Under the pieces are notes generated by a model that saw only the letters and a program-made list of their open reading frames with translations, was not told the DNA's origin and did no database searches. Source: Thraustochytrium sp. TN22 (taxonomy: Eukaryota > Sar > Bigyra > Thraustochytrida > Thraustochytriidae). Taken from it: a DNA stretch of 64,000 bases. The translations under genes were made by a program, and so were the position numbers. Within the stretch, counting starts at the first letter, position 1; each line of letters starts with the position of its first letter. The DNA lies in the NCBI GenBank assembly GCA_013306675.1, contig JABLUY010000153.1, forward strand, positions 1 to 64,000, read 5' to 3'. Of the stretch, positions 46,586-56,556 are shown piece by piece.

Positions 46586-47629
46586 ATTCTTTAATGGATG
46601 CATCCGAACGACTCCCTCAATTTTCATACAGTACTGTATCGGGTACAGCGCGCACCTTTTACGAGGTTAGCTTGCAAGGCGGCGCCGGCGCGCGCGTGCC
46701 CCGTATCAGGTCTATTAAAGTGGCCTATTCACATTTTCCTTCCGAGTCCGAGTCCCTGTGTTCCCATGTTTTGGCGGTACATTGTGCAAAGAATACGCGC
46801 GCGAGCGTCAAGGTTCGAGCTCATCGATCTGCCTCGCGGCGTGAAGATTGGGCTGGTCTGCAGCACCGCGATGAGACGAGGCGCCGGAAGTCTACAGTCG
46901 CTGGCACGGCCGCGGCTGCGCGCGGCGCGCGGCGCGGCGCCCGACAGTCGCGCACCGACGAGCTGCATTCCGGTGCGCCTGCTGGCAAGTTGCTCTGGCA
47001 TTGGGCATCGGCAAAGCTGCTGGTCATGGTGCTACTGTACCAGGGCGAAGCCGCCAAGATCGACCAATGGTTGCCACTCCGGATCGCGCCGCTCGTGTCT
47101 GCCACTCCGGATCGCGCCCTTCGCAGTAGGGGCCGGGTTGCGCGCCGTTCGACAAGGAGCAGCTCCAAGGAGAGCCTTGAATCTGCTATCGGCGAGGGCT
47201 CGACAACTCGGATGACACTGGGGAACAAGCCTTACTTGGTCGGGACAAATTCCGTGAGTCCCTTCTTTGAGGCACTGCTTTGCACAAACTCGCCCCAAGC
47301 AAACCCCTGGCCTCAGGCTGCGGCAGGCTGGGCCCCTAGCTCTGGTAGCCTAGAGGCCTAGCTAGCCTGAGGAGGTCTTAGAGTTAGTTACGGCACAGAC
47401 GATGTTCACGGGACAACCAAATAGTGCCCCGTGCCTGGTGGACAACGGCACGCGGGGGGAGGCTTACTGCACAGATCTTCAAGTTTGCTCAGCTCGCCTC
47501 AGCTCTCGCGGCTGCGTGTTCGGTTGTTCTGGTCTGCGCACGCACGAAGCATATCCCAGCATGCCCAGAGCCTGAGGCGCTCCTACCAGTGGTCGGTAGC
47601 ATCTGGCAGTCCTTTGGACACAGACACGC

Positions 47630-48168
47630 TGCCAGTGGGCTGGTCACTCGGCCACACACGGTCCGTGTAAGCAGCGAGCTTTGCGTGTCCGACCGGCTGC
47701 TCTTGCAGTTCTTCCGACTGCCTGGCCAGGCTGGCGGCTTTTGTCCTTGTGCAGGCTTGTGCACAACGCGGACCTGCAAATCAGCTCAGTCATGCGTGAT
47801 CGTGAACGCACGCCGGGATCCCGCGCCGCCCCGCGCCACCCAGGGCCGAACGAATAGCTGAGGGTTTGCCGGCAAACTTGCTTTGGGTGCGTGGTGCTGC
47901 CAGCGCTCTGATCAATCGGCCACATAGTTACGGGCCGTGTGAGCAGCGATTGCGTCTCCGAGTGGCTGCCCATGCAGCTCTTACGACTGCCTGGCCAGGC
48001 TGGCGGCCTTTGTCCTTGTGCAGGCTTGTGCGTGCACAACCTGCAAATCAGCTCAGTCATGCGTGATCGTGAACGCACGCCGGGATCCCGCGCCACCCCG
48101 GGCCGAACGAACAGCTGACTCGGAGGGTTTGTCGGCAAACTTGCTTCGGGTGCGTGGGCAGCATCTGG
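47630..48168. repeat. Two-copy tandem duplication, period about 268 bp
   Basis: The anchor CGGCCACA begins at about 47649 and again at about 47917. Each copy continues through GACTGCCTGGCCAGGCTGGC, GTCATGCGTGATCGTGAACG and GGGTGCGTGG. The second copy abuts the start of the GTPase gene, whose first ATG is about 30 bp downstream. Confidence 0.9.
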
Positions 48169-48195
48169 TGGTGGGTGTGGCGGCGGGGCCTCGGC

Positions 48196-51100
48196 ATGAT
48201 GGAGCGTGAGATGCAGGTGAGGCTTCTGGGGCTCTCGGTTGAGCGCGCCTCGCTCCGCAGGAGCCTCCTCCCGGCCAAGCTCCGAAGCGAGACACGAGCC
48301 GACTTCCCGGGAAGACTGCGCATAGAGAAGGATGGCATCATTCTTGTCATTTTCGAGGAGGGCAGCTCGCCACTCAAACTTGTGCGTGCAGCCTTTGGGC
48401 AACGCGACGATCTCCAGCCTCAGAAACTGGGCAGCCCCAAGGATCTCTTAGCCTTTGGACTTGCCGAGAACGAAGATGCCAGAGCCGCCGGAGAGTGGTG
48501 GCTCAGCGTCATGAGGAACGGAAAGCCGTGCAGGTACGACTTCAAGTCGAAGACCATTTTCCAAGCTGCGGGGTGGGTGCAGTCTCTTCGCATGTACAGA
48601 GGCGAAGACGCCATACCAGCCGTTGCCGTACTTGGCGCGACAGGTACTGGCAAGAGCCTTCTCGCATCAAGGCTCGCTGGACTGGATTCGCAAAATCAGG
48701 TCTTCGGCTCCGGAGCAAGTCTCACCTCAGTCACGAGCGCCACAACTATGTACGTCTCACACTGGCTCGGCGAGGAGGCCGAGGGCAATGAGGTCATTGT
48801 GATCGATACCCCGGGCCTAGGGGATAGCGAGGCCCGCGACGATGCGCTTGTGGAGGATATGCTTGCTCAGCTGAGCGATCTCGGTGGAGTCAACACGATG
48901 GTGCTCGCTTTCGATGGGCAGGCTCCCCGCCTGAGCGGGCCTCTTTCGGCGATGCTGGCGGTCTTCGAGTCCCGCTTCCCATCTGGCTTCTGGGAGCACA
49001 CTATGATCCTCTTCACTCACTGGTACGAGGATACTACCTCTCGCCGGCGTCGCAAAAAGGCCGCCAGGGAGCTCCAGCAGGAGTGGAATGCGGAGCTGCA
49101 CCAGCGCTTCCCTCGACTTAACGAGATGAGACGGGTCGACAAGGACATCCCCTGCTACTTTGTGGACAGCGATGCGCTCGATGTCGACGAGAAGTTGCTC
49201 GCAATCCAGGAGCTCCGCCGCTTCTGCGTGGCCGCTCGCCAGAACCCAAGCTTCGACTGCCGCCGCGTCCTGGCGGACCCGCGCGCCGTGACCAAGCTCT
49301 TCCGCAGGCAGGACATCCCGGAAGAGGCATTTGCGCTCGGCGAGTTTCTTCGCGCCGTGGCCCTCGAGGACAAGCTCGCGGGTCTCGTGGCAGCCGGCAT
49401 CACGACGGTCGACGTCCTCATGCAGGTGCCGGACGACAAGCTATTGGATTACTTCCAGTGGACCTTAGAGGAGTGCGACCGCATCCGCCGCCCAGCCAAG
49501 ACCGGCCCAACCGCCCCGCACTTTGTCGTCGTGAACGAGTTTATCACCATGGGCATTCCCACCGACGGCCTCATGGCCTCCGGACTCAGCGCCTCCGAGC
49601 TTCTGGGCCTTGGCGACGACGAGATCATGGACACACTGCAGCTTAACTTTGCGCAGCTCATGAAGTACCATGCCTGGCGTGATGCTATCCTTCGACAGCA
49701 GCCTGTCGCCATTGACACGCTCTTCCAAGGCGCAGTGGTCGTGCGCAACGAGGCTGTCTGGGAGTACGACGAGACTGACATGATGATGCAGGACCTTCAC
49801 GGCCCGGGCATGATCCTGAACTGGCGCGACCCCGACGGCGAGGTGCACGGCATCACCACTCTCCCACCGAACTGGACCGGCAGCCCGACCGCGTTCAACC
49901 CGCCCGTACTGGGTGGTTGGTGCCGTGTCTACTGGTTTGCCAGTGGCTTCTCCAACTGCTACCGCATTGGCTACGAGGGCCGTCACGACCTCGTGCATGA
50001 GACTCCCGAGGAGGTCGGCATTGAGGTGCCTCAGCCGCACGACCCCGCGCACTCGAAGCTCCTTCCGCCCGGCAACCTCAGCCAGGTCTCGTCCGGTGAC
50101 CTCCGCTGCACCTTTGGCTTCAAGAAGGGTCTTCGCTTTCCGCACTGGTCGCGGTGTGACATTCGCCCCGAGATCACCAAGGCGCTCGGTGGCTTTGTGC
50201 ACGGCGACATCGTCCGTGTCAACGACGTGCAGGCCATCTGCATTGGCGCCTCCATCACAACGGGCACCAACGTCAAGCTTCAGTTCCTGGTATTCGGCCA
50301 GGAGGAGGTCCAGGGCGCCGGCATCTTCGACGATGATGAGCTGCTCACCGCCACCAAGATTAAGCGAGGCGCCATTCAGGAGGTTCGGCACGCTGACATG
50401 AGGTGCCACGCCGATGCCGAGGCCACGCACGACCAGGTTGCCGACGTCGCAAGCCGCTTACAAGCCAACTTTCCGTACCCGATCGGCGCCAGATTCATGG
50501 AGCCTGGCGATTTCGACGTGCGTCCTGAGATCATCAGAGTCTTCGCGCCGGGACTCACCAGCGGCGACGTCCTCAGTCTGCAGACGCCGCGCGGCATCCG
50601 CAACTTCACCGTAATCGGCGTTTCTACGCACAAGACCAACCGCCCGCGCCTCTACATGCACGAGGACGGCGACCCCGGTGGCTCGCACTGGGTGCGTCTC
50701 ATGGAGGACTACCCGGGCCGCTTCACGAAGACCTCGCACGTCCACGTGCAGCCGCAGCGGGTCGAATTGGACACCTTCCCGGCGCCCTCCGAGACAGAAC
50801 TGCGTCGAATGCGCCTGCGCCCCACCCTGCAGTTTCCCATCGGCAAGGATGGCTTCAGCAGCGGCACCTTTGATGTGCGTGACACTGAGTGCGGCCGTCT
50901 CTGTGGCTATGCCTCCGGCACCGTGCTCGATTTCCGAGGCCGGGACGAAACGGTGCTCACTGTCATTGGCATCAAGCCCAACCCACACACCAATCTGCCC
51001 ACCATCTGGTACCATGTCGAGGGCCAGCGCTGCGCTGTATTCATCCCGGCATTTTACGAGCTCCGCTCCTCGCTCGTCGCGCGCGAGGAGAGGCGTGACC

Positions 51101-51435
51101 TGACTGCCTTTGCACGGGAGCTCGCTTCCGCGCCGCGAGGCATGCCCCTCATGCTGCCCCGACCTCCTCAGGATGGAGACGGCGAGGAGGAGGGCCCAGG
51201 TGAGGGAGTACCTTCCGGCCTTGCAACACTCCTCCTGATGCTCGCTCTGGCCAGGGCCAGCGCGGAGGCAAACGATGCAAAAGAAGAGTCAAATCGGCTC
51301 TGCGGGGTACGAAGAAAAGCTCCGAAAGTACCTTACAAGCCTTCGCGTCCGAGTCGGTTGCCCCCATCTCGTCTGCGTTTGTCCAGGAGGAACAGCGACG
51401 CTGAGTCGGACGATGGGGACGCTCACAAGAATTAA
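48196..51435 (+). CDS. AIG1-type GTPase with helical, MIB/HERC2-like and three repeated C-terminal modules
   Basis: Encodes 1,079 residues. The first ATG is 48196 (MMEREMQVRLLG); the frame is open from a GTG at 48154 but that part belongs to the repeat. The GTPase domain (about 140-330) has a P-loop GATGTGKS at 147-154, a TSATTMYVSHW segment and the switch II DTPGLGD at 204-210, as in AIG1/GIMAP/Toc-like septin-related GTPases. Two SAM-like helical segments follow (about 390-430 and 445-485). Next is a MIB/HERC2-like module (about 513-605) ending NCYRIGYEGRHDLV. Three related modules of about 90 residues then begin near 647, 760 and 881, each with a core like F[DC][VI]R..E and a downstream G..SGD or equivalent. 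The C-terminus is basic. MIB modules elsewhere bind substrates of ubiquitin ligases. AIG1 GTPases act in plant and animal immunity and at membranes; the role here is open. Confidence 0.85.
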   Translation: MMEREMQVRLLGLSVERASLRRSLLPAKLRSETRADFPGRLRIEKDGIILVIFEEGSSPLKLVRAAFGQRDDLQPQKLGSPKDLLAFGLAENEDARAAGEWWLSVMRNGKPCRYDFKSKTIFQAAGWVQSLRMYRGEDAIPAVAVLGATGTGKSLLASRLAGLDSQNQVFGSGASLTSVTSATTMYVSHWLGEEAEGNEVIVIDTPGLGDSEARDDALVEDMLAQLSDLGGVNTMVLAFDGQAPRLSGPLSAMLAVFESRFPSGFWEHTMILFTHWYEDTTSRRRRKKAARELQQEWNAELHQRFPRLNEMRRVDKDIPCYFVDSDALDVDEKLLAIQELRRFCVAARQNPSFDCRRVLADPRAVTKLFRRQDIPEEAFALGEFLRAVALEDKLAGLVAAGITTVDVLMQVPDDKLLDYFQWTLEECDRIRRPAKTGPTAPHFVVVNEFITMGIPTDGLMASGLSASELLGLGDDEIMDTLQLNFAQLMKYHAWRDAILRQQPVAIDTLFQGAVVVRNEAVWEYDETDMMMQDLHGPGMILNWRDPDGEVHGITTLPPNWTGSPTAFNPPVLGGWCRVYWFASGFSNCYRIGYEGRHDLVHETPEEVGIEVPQPHDPAHSKLLPPGNLSQVSSGDLRCTFGFKKGLRFPHWSRCDIRPEITKALGGFVHGDIVRVNDVQAICIGASITTGTNVKLQFLVFGQEEVQGAGIFDDDELLTATKIKRGAIQEVRHADMRCHADAEATHDQVADVASRLQANFPYPIGARFMEPGDFDVRPEIIRVFAPGLTSGDVLSLQTPRGIRNFTVIGVSTHKTNRPRLYMHEDGDPGGSHWVRLMEDYPGRFTKTSHVHVQPQRVELDTFPAPSETELRRMRLRPTLQFPIGKDGFSSGTFDVRDTECGRLCGYASGTVLDFRGRDETVLTVIGIKPNPHTNLPTIWYHVEGQRCAVFIPAFYELRSSLVAREERRDLTAFARELASAPRGMPLMLPRPPQDGDGEEEGPGEGVPSGLATLLLMLALARASAEANDAKEESNRLCGVRRKAPKVPYKPSRPSRLPPSRLRLSRRNSDAESDDGDAHKN

Positions 51436-51444
51436 AAAAATTCC

Positions 51445-51894
51445 ATGTTTTCTCTCCTTTACGCGGTGGCGCGTCAGGATCGCGCAGGTATTGCGCATAC
51501 AATAACTTTACTCTCATGGGGCAATGTCACGGCCGATTTGCTGCAAAAAGCCTTCGCGATCCTACGAGAGTATCGCAAGACGCAAAGCGTCACATGCTTT
51601 CTGAACCTGAGTTCGAGGCCACAGCCCGGCGTCAAGGTCCAGCAGAGGTCGGAGCTCGGCGTCAAGCTCCAGCGGAGGTCGGAGCTTCTTAAGCAAGAGG
51701 CCACCTGGATCAAGGAGAGCATTGCGGAGGAGGAACGCCGTCTCGAGAGCAAGCGCCAGTGGCTCGAGGAGCTCTTGAACGAGGCGAAACAGGCTGGGGA
51801 AGAAGCTGCCAAGCGGAGGGAGGCTGTGGTACAGAAGCGCGCGAAAGAGGACCAGCGTTGCAAGCAGCTCAAGGACGTGCGGCTTCGACGATGA
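51445..51894 (+). CDS. Small coiled-coil ORF, upstream member of an ATGA pair
   Basis: Encodes 149 residues and starts only 10 nt after the GTPase stop codon. From about residue 55 it is a coiled coil rich in Glu, Lys and Arg (KESIAEEERRLESKRQWLEE). A 24-nt internal duplication gives VKVQQRSELG followed by VKLQRRSELL. The ORF ends in TGA that overlaps the next ATG. The very short distance to the GTPase gene means it either shares that transcript or is the second part of a spliced gene whose first exon I cannot see. Confidence 0.45.
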   Translation: MFSLLYAVARQDRAGIAHTITLLSWGNVTADLLQKAFAILREYRKTQSVTCFLNLSSRPQPGVKVQQRSELGVKLQRRSELLKQEATWIKESIAEEERRLESKRQWLEELLNEAKQAGEEAAKRREAVVQKRAKEDQRCKQLKDVRLRR

Positions 51895-52262
51895 AGGTCC
51901 AGCGCGACGTTGCTGAGCTCGTCAGCATGACAGATGGTTTCGCGGCGTTCCTTGGCGGCGAGTGTGAACAGGGTACGCGGTGCTGCGGGACCGGCGGCCG
52001 CAGCACCTCGCCTGCACCGGCCCCGCGGAGCGCGTCGCCCATCCCAGCTCCACGGCGTGCGCCAAGGCCGGTCTTTAATCGCGAGCCCATCTACGTAGAG
52101 ACCTCTGATGGCGAGGAGAACACTGAGCAGCAGGTTGTCAGCACGCGCACGCCCAAGACCTCGACGACCAAGCGCTCGAGTGTAAGCTCCGCGCGTGGCG
52201 CTGCATTTGGCTGCATTCGCCACGGCCGCAAATTCTGCGGGCGAGGCCGGCAAGCCAAGTAA
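51891..52262 (+). CDS. Small ORF overlapping the coiled-coil ORF by ATGA
   Basis: Encodes 123 residues, MKVQRDVAELVSMTDGFAAF, then a Ser/Pro/Ala-rich middle and a basic Cys-containing end (GCIRHGRKFCGRG). The start overlaps the previous stop as ATGA. The first helix reads as a natural continuation of the upstream coiled coil, so the two ORFs may be one protein interrupted by a frame change. No family recognised. Confidence 0.45.
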   Translation: MKVQRDVAELVSMTDGFAAFLGGECEQGTRCCGTGGRSTSPAPAPRSASPIPAPRRAPRPVFNREPIYVETSDGEENTEQQVVSTRTPKTSTTKRSSVSSARGAAFGCIRHGRKFCGRGRQAK

Positions 52263-52429
52263 ACTGCGCACGCCCGGTTCCGCTGGTGCAGAGCGACAAA
52301 GGCACCTCCGGCGATCAAGAAGCCGCCGCAGCCGGTGGCGGCTCGAGTCGACCTGACAAAATAACTCACATCATCAAATGGTCAATGGTTTCCTGTCTCT
52401 GTCATGTACCGCCAGCGGCGGAGCAACGT

Positions 52430-53869
52430 TCACGGCTTGCGACGCAGGACGAGCGTGCAGGAGCCCGAAGTGCCGCCGTTGGGCGTGTAGCTGACGGTGG
52501 TGACCTTCTTGTCCTTGGAAAAGCGGTGGATGGCATGGTACTGCACCATGTGCGAGCCGTCGTCGTAGCGGAAGATGAGGCGCACGCAGGGCGTGCAGGC
52601 GGAGTCGAGCAAGAACGCGGGCCGCGGCACGACGGCAATGTCGAGCTGCACGCCCTGCGTGGCGGCGGCACCGTCCACCGCTCCTTCCACGACCGTATAG
52701 GTGGGCCCGGTCCACGTTGTGATGGTGGCGATGCCGTCCTCGATCTGCACGGTCTCCGAGAGCGGCATCAGGGCGGAGGCGGTGCGATTCAGCAGCGAGA
52801 CACCTTGCGCTGCCCAGACCGGGTCCATGGACTCGCTTTCGACGCCGATCACGGACCAGTTGCCCGGGAGCGCCGCGAGCAGGTCATCGCGGTCGTACAG
52901 AACGGCCGGCTCGTGGTCACCGGCCGCGGCAGCGCCCGCATCGCCGGCGTGCACGTAGTTGACATGGCGCACGAATTTGCTCAGCTCGCTCTCGATGCCC
53001 ACGTGCTCCAGATCGCGCGAGAGCGTTCCGGAGAAGACGTCGGGCATAATATCCTCGGGCAGATCCATGGGCGACTCAAGCAAGAAGACTGAGTTGCGCG
53101 TGTGCTCGTCCAGAAAGCTGGACATGAGCGCCCAGGCGATGCGAAAGGCGCGCGACACGTTCACAAAGTAAATCTTGGCCGTGAGCCCCGGGTAGTGCGT
53201 CATGGCAATGCTCGTGGCGCCAAAGTACTGGCGCACGCTGCCGAAGACCTGCGCGAAAACGGGCGTGTTCTCCACGTCGATGATCTGCACGATCTGGCCC
53301 GTGCGCGAGAGGCCCTCTCGAATCCAGTACTCTGTGAGGAACATCTGGTGCCTCGCGAAGCGCTCCGGCGAGATGCCGTTGCGCCGCAGCGCCGCGACCA
53401 CCTTGCGTGTGTCGCGGAGTAGCTGCAGCGACACCAGGTTGCCGCTCTCGTCCATGCCAAGCCAGTACTGCGGGTACAGATGCTTGATGTGGAAGAACTC
53501 GCGCTGCTCACGGTCCAAGATGTCCTCGAGCGCGTGCGCGTTGCGGTACGCCGCCATGGACCGCCATCGCGCGCGCGCCGCCTTGACATCGCCGCCGCAG
53601 TAGTCCACCCAGCGCTTGGGCACCTCCGCCTCGGGGTCTTGCGCGCGGCTGCCGTCCAGCGCGGCGCGCAGCTCCTCGAGGCCGCCTTGATGCTCCAGGT
53701 CATCGAAGCTCGCCACGGCCGCCGAGGACACCGCCAGGCTGGCCATCCACGACGCGTGGCTCGCCGTCGTGCCCGTGCTCTCCTCGCCCTTGCTGCTCTT
53801 GCTCTTGGACCGGCGTAGGTACGAGCTCCGTGTCGCCGCCACCGCCGTCGACCCTGCCCCGCGCGTCAT
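52430..53869 (-). CDS. CRAL-TRIO (Sec14-like) lipid-transfer protein
   Basis: Encodes 479 residues from the ATG at 53869; a longer frame to 54058 adds only Arg/Gly-rich sequence. A disordered Ser/Lys N-terminus is followed by a helical part (KRWVDYCGGDVKAARARWRS) and the CRAL-TRIO lipid pocket at about residues 135-290. The pocket shows YWLGMDESGNLVSLQLL, TGQIVQIIDVENTPVFAQVF, YPGLTAKIYFVNVSRAFRIA and WALMSSFLDEHTR. The C-terminal 150 residues are a beta-rich region ending SYTPNGGTSGSCTLVLRRKP, perhaps a GOLD-like domain as in other Sec14-GOLD proteins. Such proteins bind phosphatidylinositol, phosphatidylcholine or tocopherol-like lipids and act at Golgi and endosomal membranes. The ligand cannot be read from sequence. 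Confidence 0.85.
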   Translation of the reverse strand: MTRGAGSTAVAATRSSYLRRSKSKSSKGEESTGTTASHASWMASLAVSSAAVASFDDLEHQGGLEELRAALDGSRAQDPEAEVPKRWVDYCGGDVKAARARWRSMAAYRNAHALEDILDREQREFFHIKHLYPQYWLGMDESGNLVSLQLLRDTRKVVAALRRNGISPERFARHQMFLTEYWIREGLSRTGQIVQIIDVENTPVFAQVFGSVRQYFGATSIAMTHYPGLTAKIYFVNVSRAFRIAWALMSSFLDEHTRNSVFLLESPMDLPEDIMPDVFSGTLSRDLEHVGIESELSKFVRHVNYVHAGDAGAAAAGDHEPAVLYDRDDLLAALPGNWSVIGVESESMDPVWAAQGVSLLNRTASALMPLSETVQIEDGIATITTWTGPTYTVVEGAVDGAAATQGVQLDIAVVPRPAFLLDSACTPCVRLIFRYDDGSHMVQYHAIHRFSKDKKVTTVSYTPNGGTSGSCTLVLRRKP

Positions 53870-54958
53870 GCTGCCGCCGCCGGCCCCGGGGCCGCGCGCT
53901 CGCCGAGGAGCGCGGCCTGGGCTCTGCCGCCGCCGCTCGCCGCCCCGCCTCGACCGGGCGCCGCCAGCGCGCCTCCGCCCGCGCGCCTCGACTCCGCGCG
54001 CGCGCCGTCGGGGTCTGCCTCTGCGCGCGCCACCGCGCGTGCACGTGTCGTGTCGCAAACCCGCGCGCGCGTACTAAACCCGCCCGTTCACAAGCTGCAC
54101 GCAGCTGCACCCCGTGCAGCGGCGGCTGTTCGAGGCCAACCAACTGACCTTGCAGCGCTTGCACGCCGCGAGAAGCGCTGCGCTACTGTGCCGCTGTGCG
54201 CTTGAAGCGCCTTCGCGGGCCGAAGGCTCCGGGTTGAGAAGGTGGTGCAAGCCTGGGCGTGCCACCACTGCTCCGAGTCCGACGAACGTCACTACGGCCT
54301 GCGAGTAGCGGCGAGTACGAGCTCGACCAGGAATACAGGTTCGACTGCCATGGTGTTGCAAGGGAGGACCTGCGGTTCCCATCGCGGAGCCGGTCGGCAG
54401 TACCTGCCTTTCAAGTCCAAAGCGTAGCCGTGACACAGGTAGAAGCGCGGTAGCAAAAAGCGCTGGTGCGAGCCGGTACAGACCGCGACGGTCGTGGTCG
54501 ACATTTTCTTATGAGCTAAAGTACGCGGCTGGCACGGACCGCGGCACGACCATAGCCTATCCGCGGCGTATGACTGGCAACACTCTGTGGCATGCATGAG
54601 CGCATCATGACCGCATGGGGTCATGATTTATGCATTAGAGTGCATTGGCATTGGTCTGGCATTGGTCTGGCATTGGTTCTGGCGTTGTCTTGGTCCTGGC
54701 TTTGACGTCCTGGCATTGGTCTCTGGCATTGTCCTGGCATTGTCCTGGCATTGATGTTTTCGACCACTGTCCGCTGGAAAGGAGGAGACCTGAGGAGAAA
54801 GAGAAGCACGAGGCGACCCGACACGGACCCGAGCCGACCCAACCCACGCGGGCAGTCCAACGCTAGTGCGCAGCGAGCAGTCCGGCAGTCCAACGCTCGC
54901 GCGCAGACCGACGTCGGCGCGCAGCGCAGCGGCCGCGAGGCCGCACCTTCATGAGGCG
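53870..54958. other. Divergent spacer with minisatellite, no complete gene recognised
   Basis: About 1.1 kb between the Sec14-like gene (leftward) and the Stealth gene (rightward). It has a GGCATTGGTCT-type minisatellite at 54642-54751 and two copies of CAGTCCAACGCT near 54854 and 54885, just upstream of the Stealth start. Short frames near 54240-54430 contain CHHC but no longer domain. Confidence 0.5.
54642..54751. repeat. TGGCATTG-type minisatellite
   Basis: About nine diverged units of roughly 10-13 bp built on CTGGCATTGGT, on a background that is otherwise GC-rich coding DNA. It lies about 200 bp upstream of the Stealth gene. Confidence 0.85.
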
Positions 54959-56517
54959 ATGCGCGGAGGCCCGCGGAGGACGTGGTCGGCGGGCGAGGCG
55001 GTCGAGGTCGTCTTCTTCTGGGTCATCTTCGTCGTCGCCCTTGGCCTGACGCTGCACTACGGCGTGGAGGTGGCGCCCACGAGTGCGCCGCAGGTCTGTG
55101 CCGCCCCGGCCGCCGCCGCCAGCGCTGCCGCCGTGCCTGCAGGCGCTCAGACGGCGACCTGGGCGCAGCAACAGGACGACCAGGACCAGGATCAGGACAC
55201 GGACGAGTGGAACAACGCCATCCGCTTCTCGTTGGAGCCCACGCACCAGGCCGCTGCCAAGACACACGCCGCCAAGATGTCGCCGACGCATCAGCACCAA
55301 GAGCAAGAGCAAGGGCAAGAGCAGCAGCAGCAGCGGCAGGAGCAGGCGCAACCGGCGAGCTGTGACGCAGATCTCTCGAGCAGCCAGGGCGACCCGGGCA
55401 AAGCGCGTGGCGTGGCTGAAGCAATCACCATGCACTGGAAGCGCGCCGAGGAGACCGAGGTGCCCGGGCTGCGCGACGCACCCGCGTGGTCTGTGACGGC
55501 AGTCACGCAGCTCAGCACAGAGCGCCTATCGCGGCTCGCCAGCCTGCTCGAGGCCTGGCGCGGACCCGTCTCGGCGGCTGTGCTCGTCTGCAAGCAGGAG
55601 GATGTAGAACGCGTGGAGACCTGGCTGGCGGCGCTGCTGGAGACGCAGCGCGACCGACTTGCGCAGCGCTTCTTGAGCCTGCACCTGGTCAAGGCTGCCG
55701 CGGACCCGTACCCTGTGAACCTGCTGCGCAACGTGGCCCAGGAGGGCGTCCCGGACACGCGCGGCTTTAGCCTCGTTGTGGACGTGGACGCTTCGGTCGG
55801 CGCGCAGGCTCTCGAGGCAAGCCGGGACGTCCGACGCGCTGTGGAACGCCTGGCAGCGCCCGCCAGCACCGTGCTCTGCGTGCCGGCGCTCGAGGTCGTT
55901 GACCGCTCGGACACCGCAGGGGCGGGGGCGCCCCCGGCACTGCCGCGCGACTACACGGAGATGCGCGCCATGGTAAATGCAGGCGTGGCACGGCCCATGC
56001 ACGCAGGCCGCAGGTCCTACAGCGGGCCCTTCGACCTCAAGGAGTGGGTGGCGCGGCGCGAAGCATACAAGCTCGCTTACGAGGTCATGTTTGAGCCGTA
56101 CTACGTGCGTCGCACGGCCGCCGACTGGCCGCCGTTCCCTGAGGAGTTCCTTGGACGCGGCTTCAACAAGCAAGCGCACCACTTCGAGCTCTTCGCGCGG
56201 GGTCATGAATACGCTGTGCTGGGTCGCACCTTCGTGGTCGACGTACCGCATGAGGACGCCAGCTGGTCCGCGTCCTCGCGCGATCTGCAGGACAATAAGC
56301 CGTTGTGGTTTGCCTTCCGAGACCGTGTTGCCGAGCAGTTCGGCCTTTCATGCTACGCGGAGGACTGGGCGCGCTGCGACCGGCGCGGCGTCGCGTGCGG
56401 CCGCGTGTGTCAGGCCGGATCCGGCGGCGACGCCTCGCGCGGAGAGCACGCTAGCACGCGCAACCGCCACCACCACCAACAACAACACCAACAACAGCAA
56501 CCACCTCACCACAGCGC

Positions 56518-56556
<39 letters not shown>

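Larger units (their letters stand above)
46213..48195. other. Gene-poor region with a two-copy tandem repeat
   Basis: Nearly 2 kb without a complete gene. It includes a coding-like stretch on the minus strand at 46259-46585, listed separately, and a two-copy tandem repeat at about 47630-48168, also separate. A plus-strand frame of 255 codons at 46594-47361 has no domain character. A few CTAG-containing palindromes occur near 47352-47366. Confidence 0.5.

Noticed and set aside
46594-47361. 255-codon plus-strand frame
   Set aside because: No conserved motif, mixed composition and third positions not biased like the genes around it.
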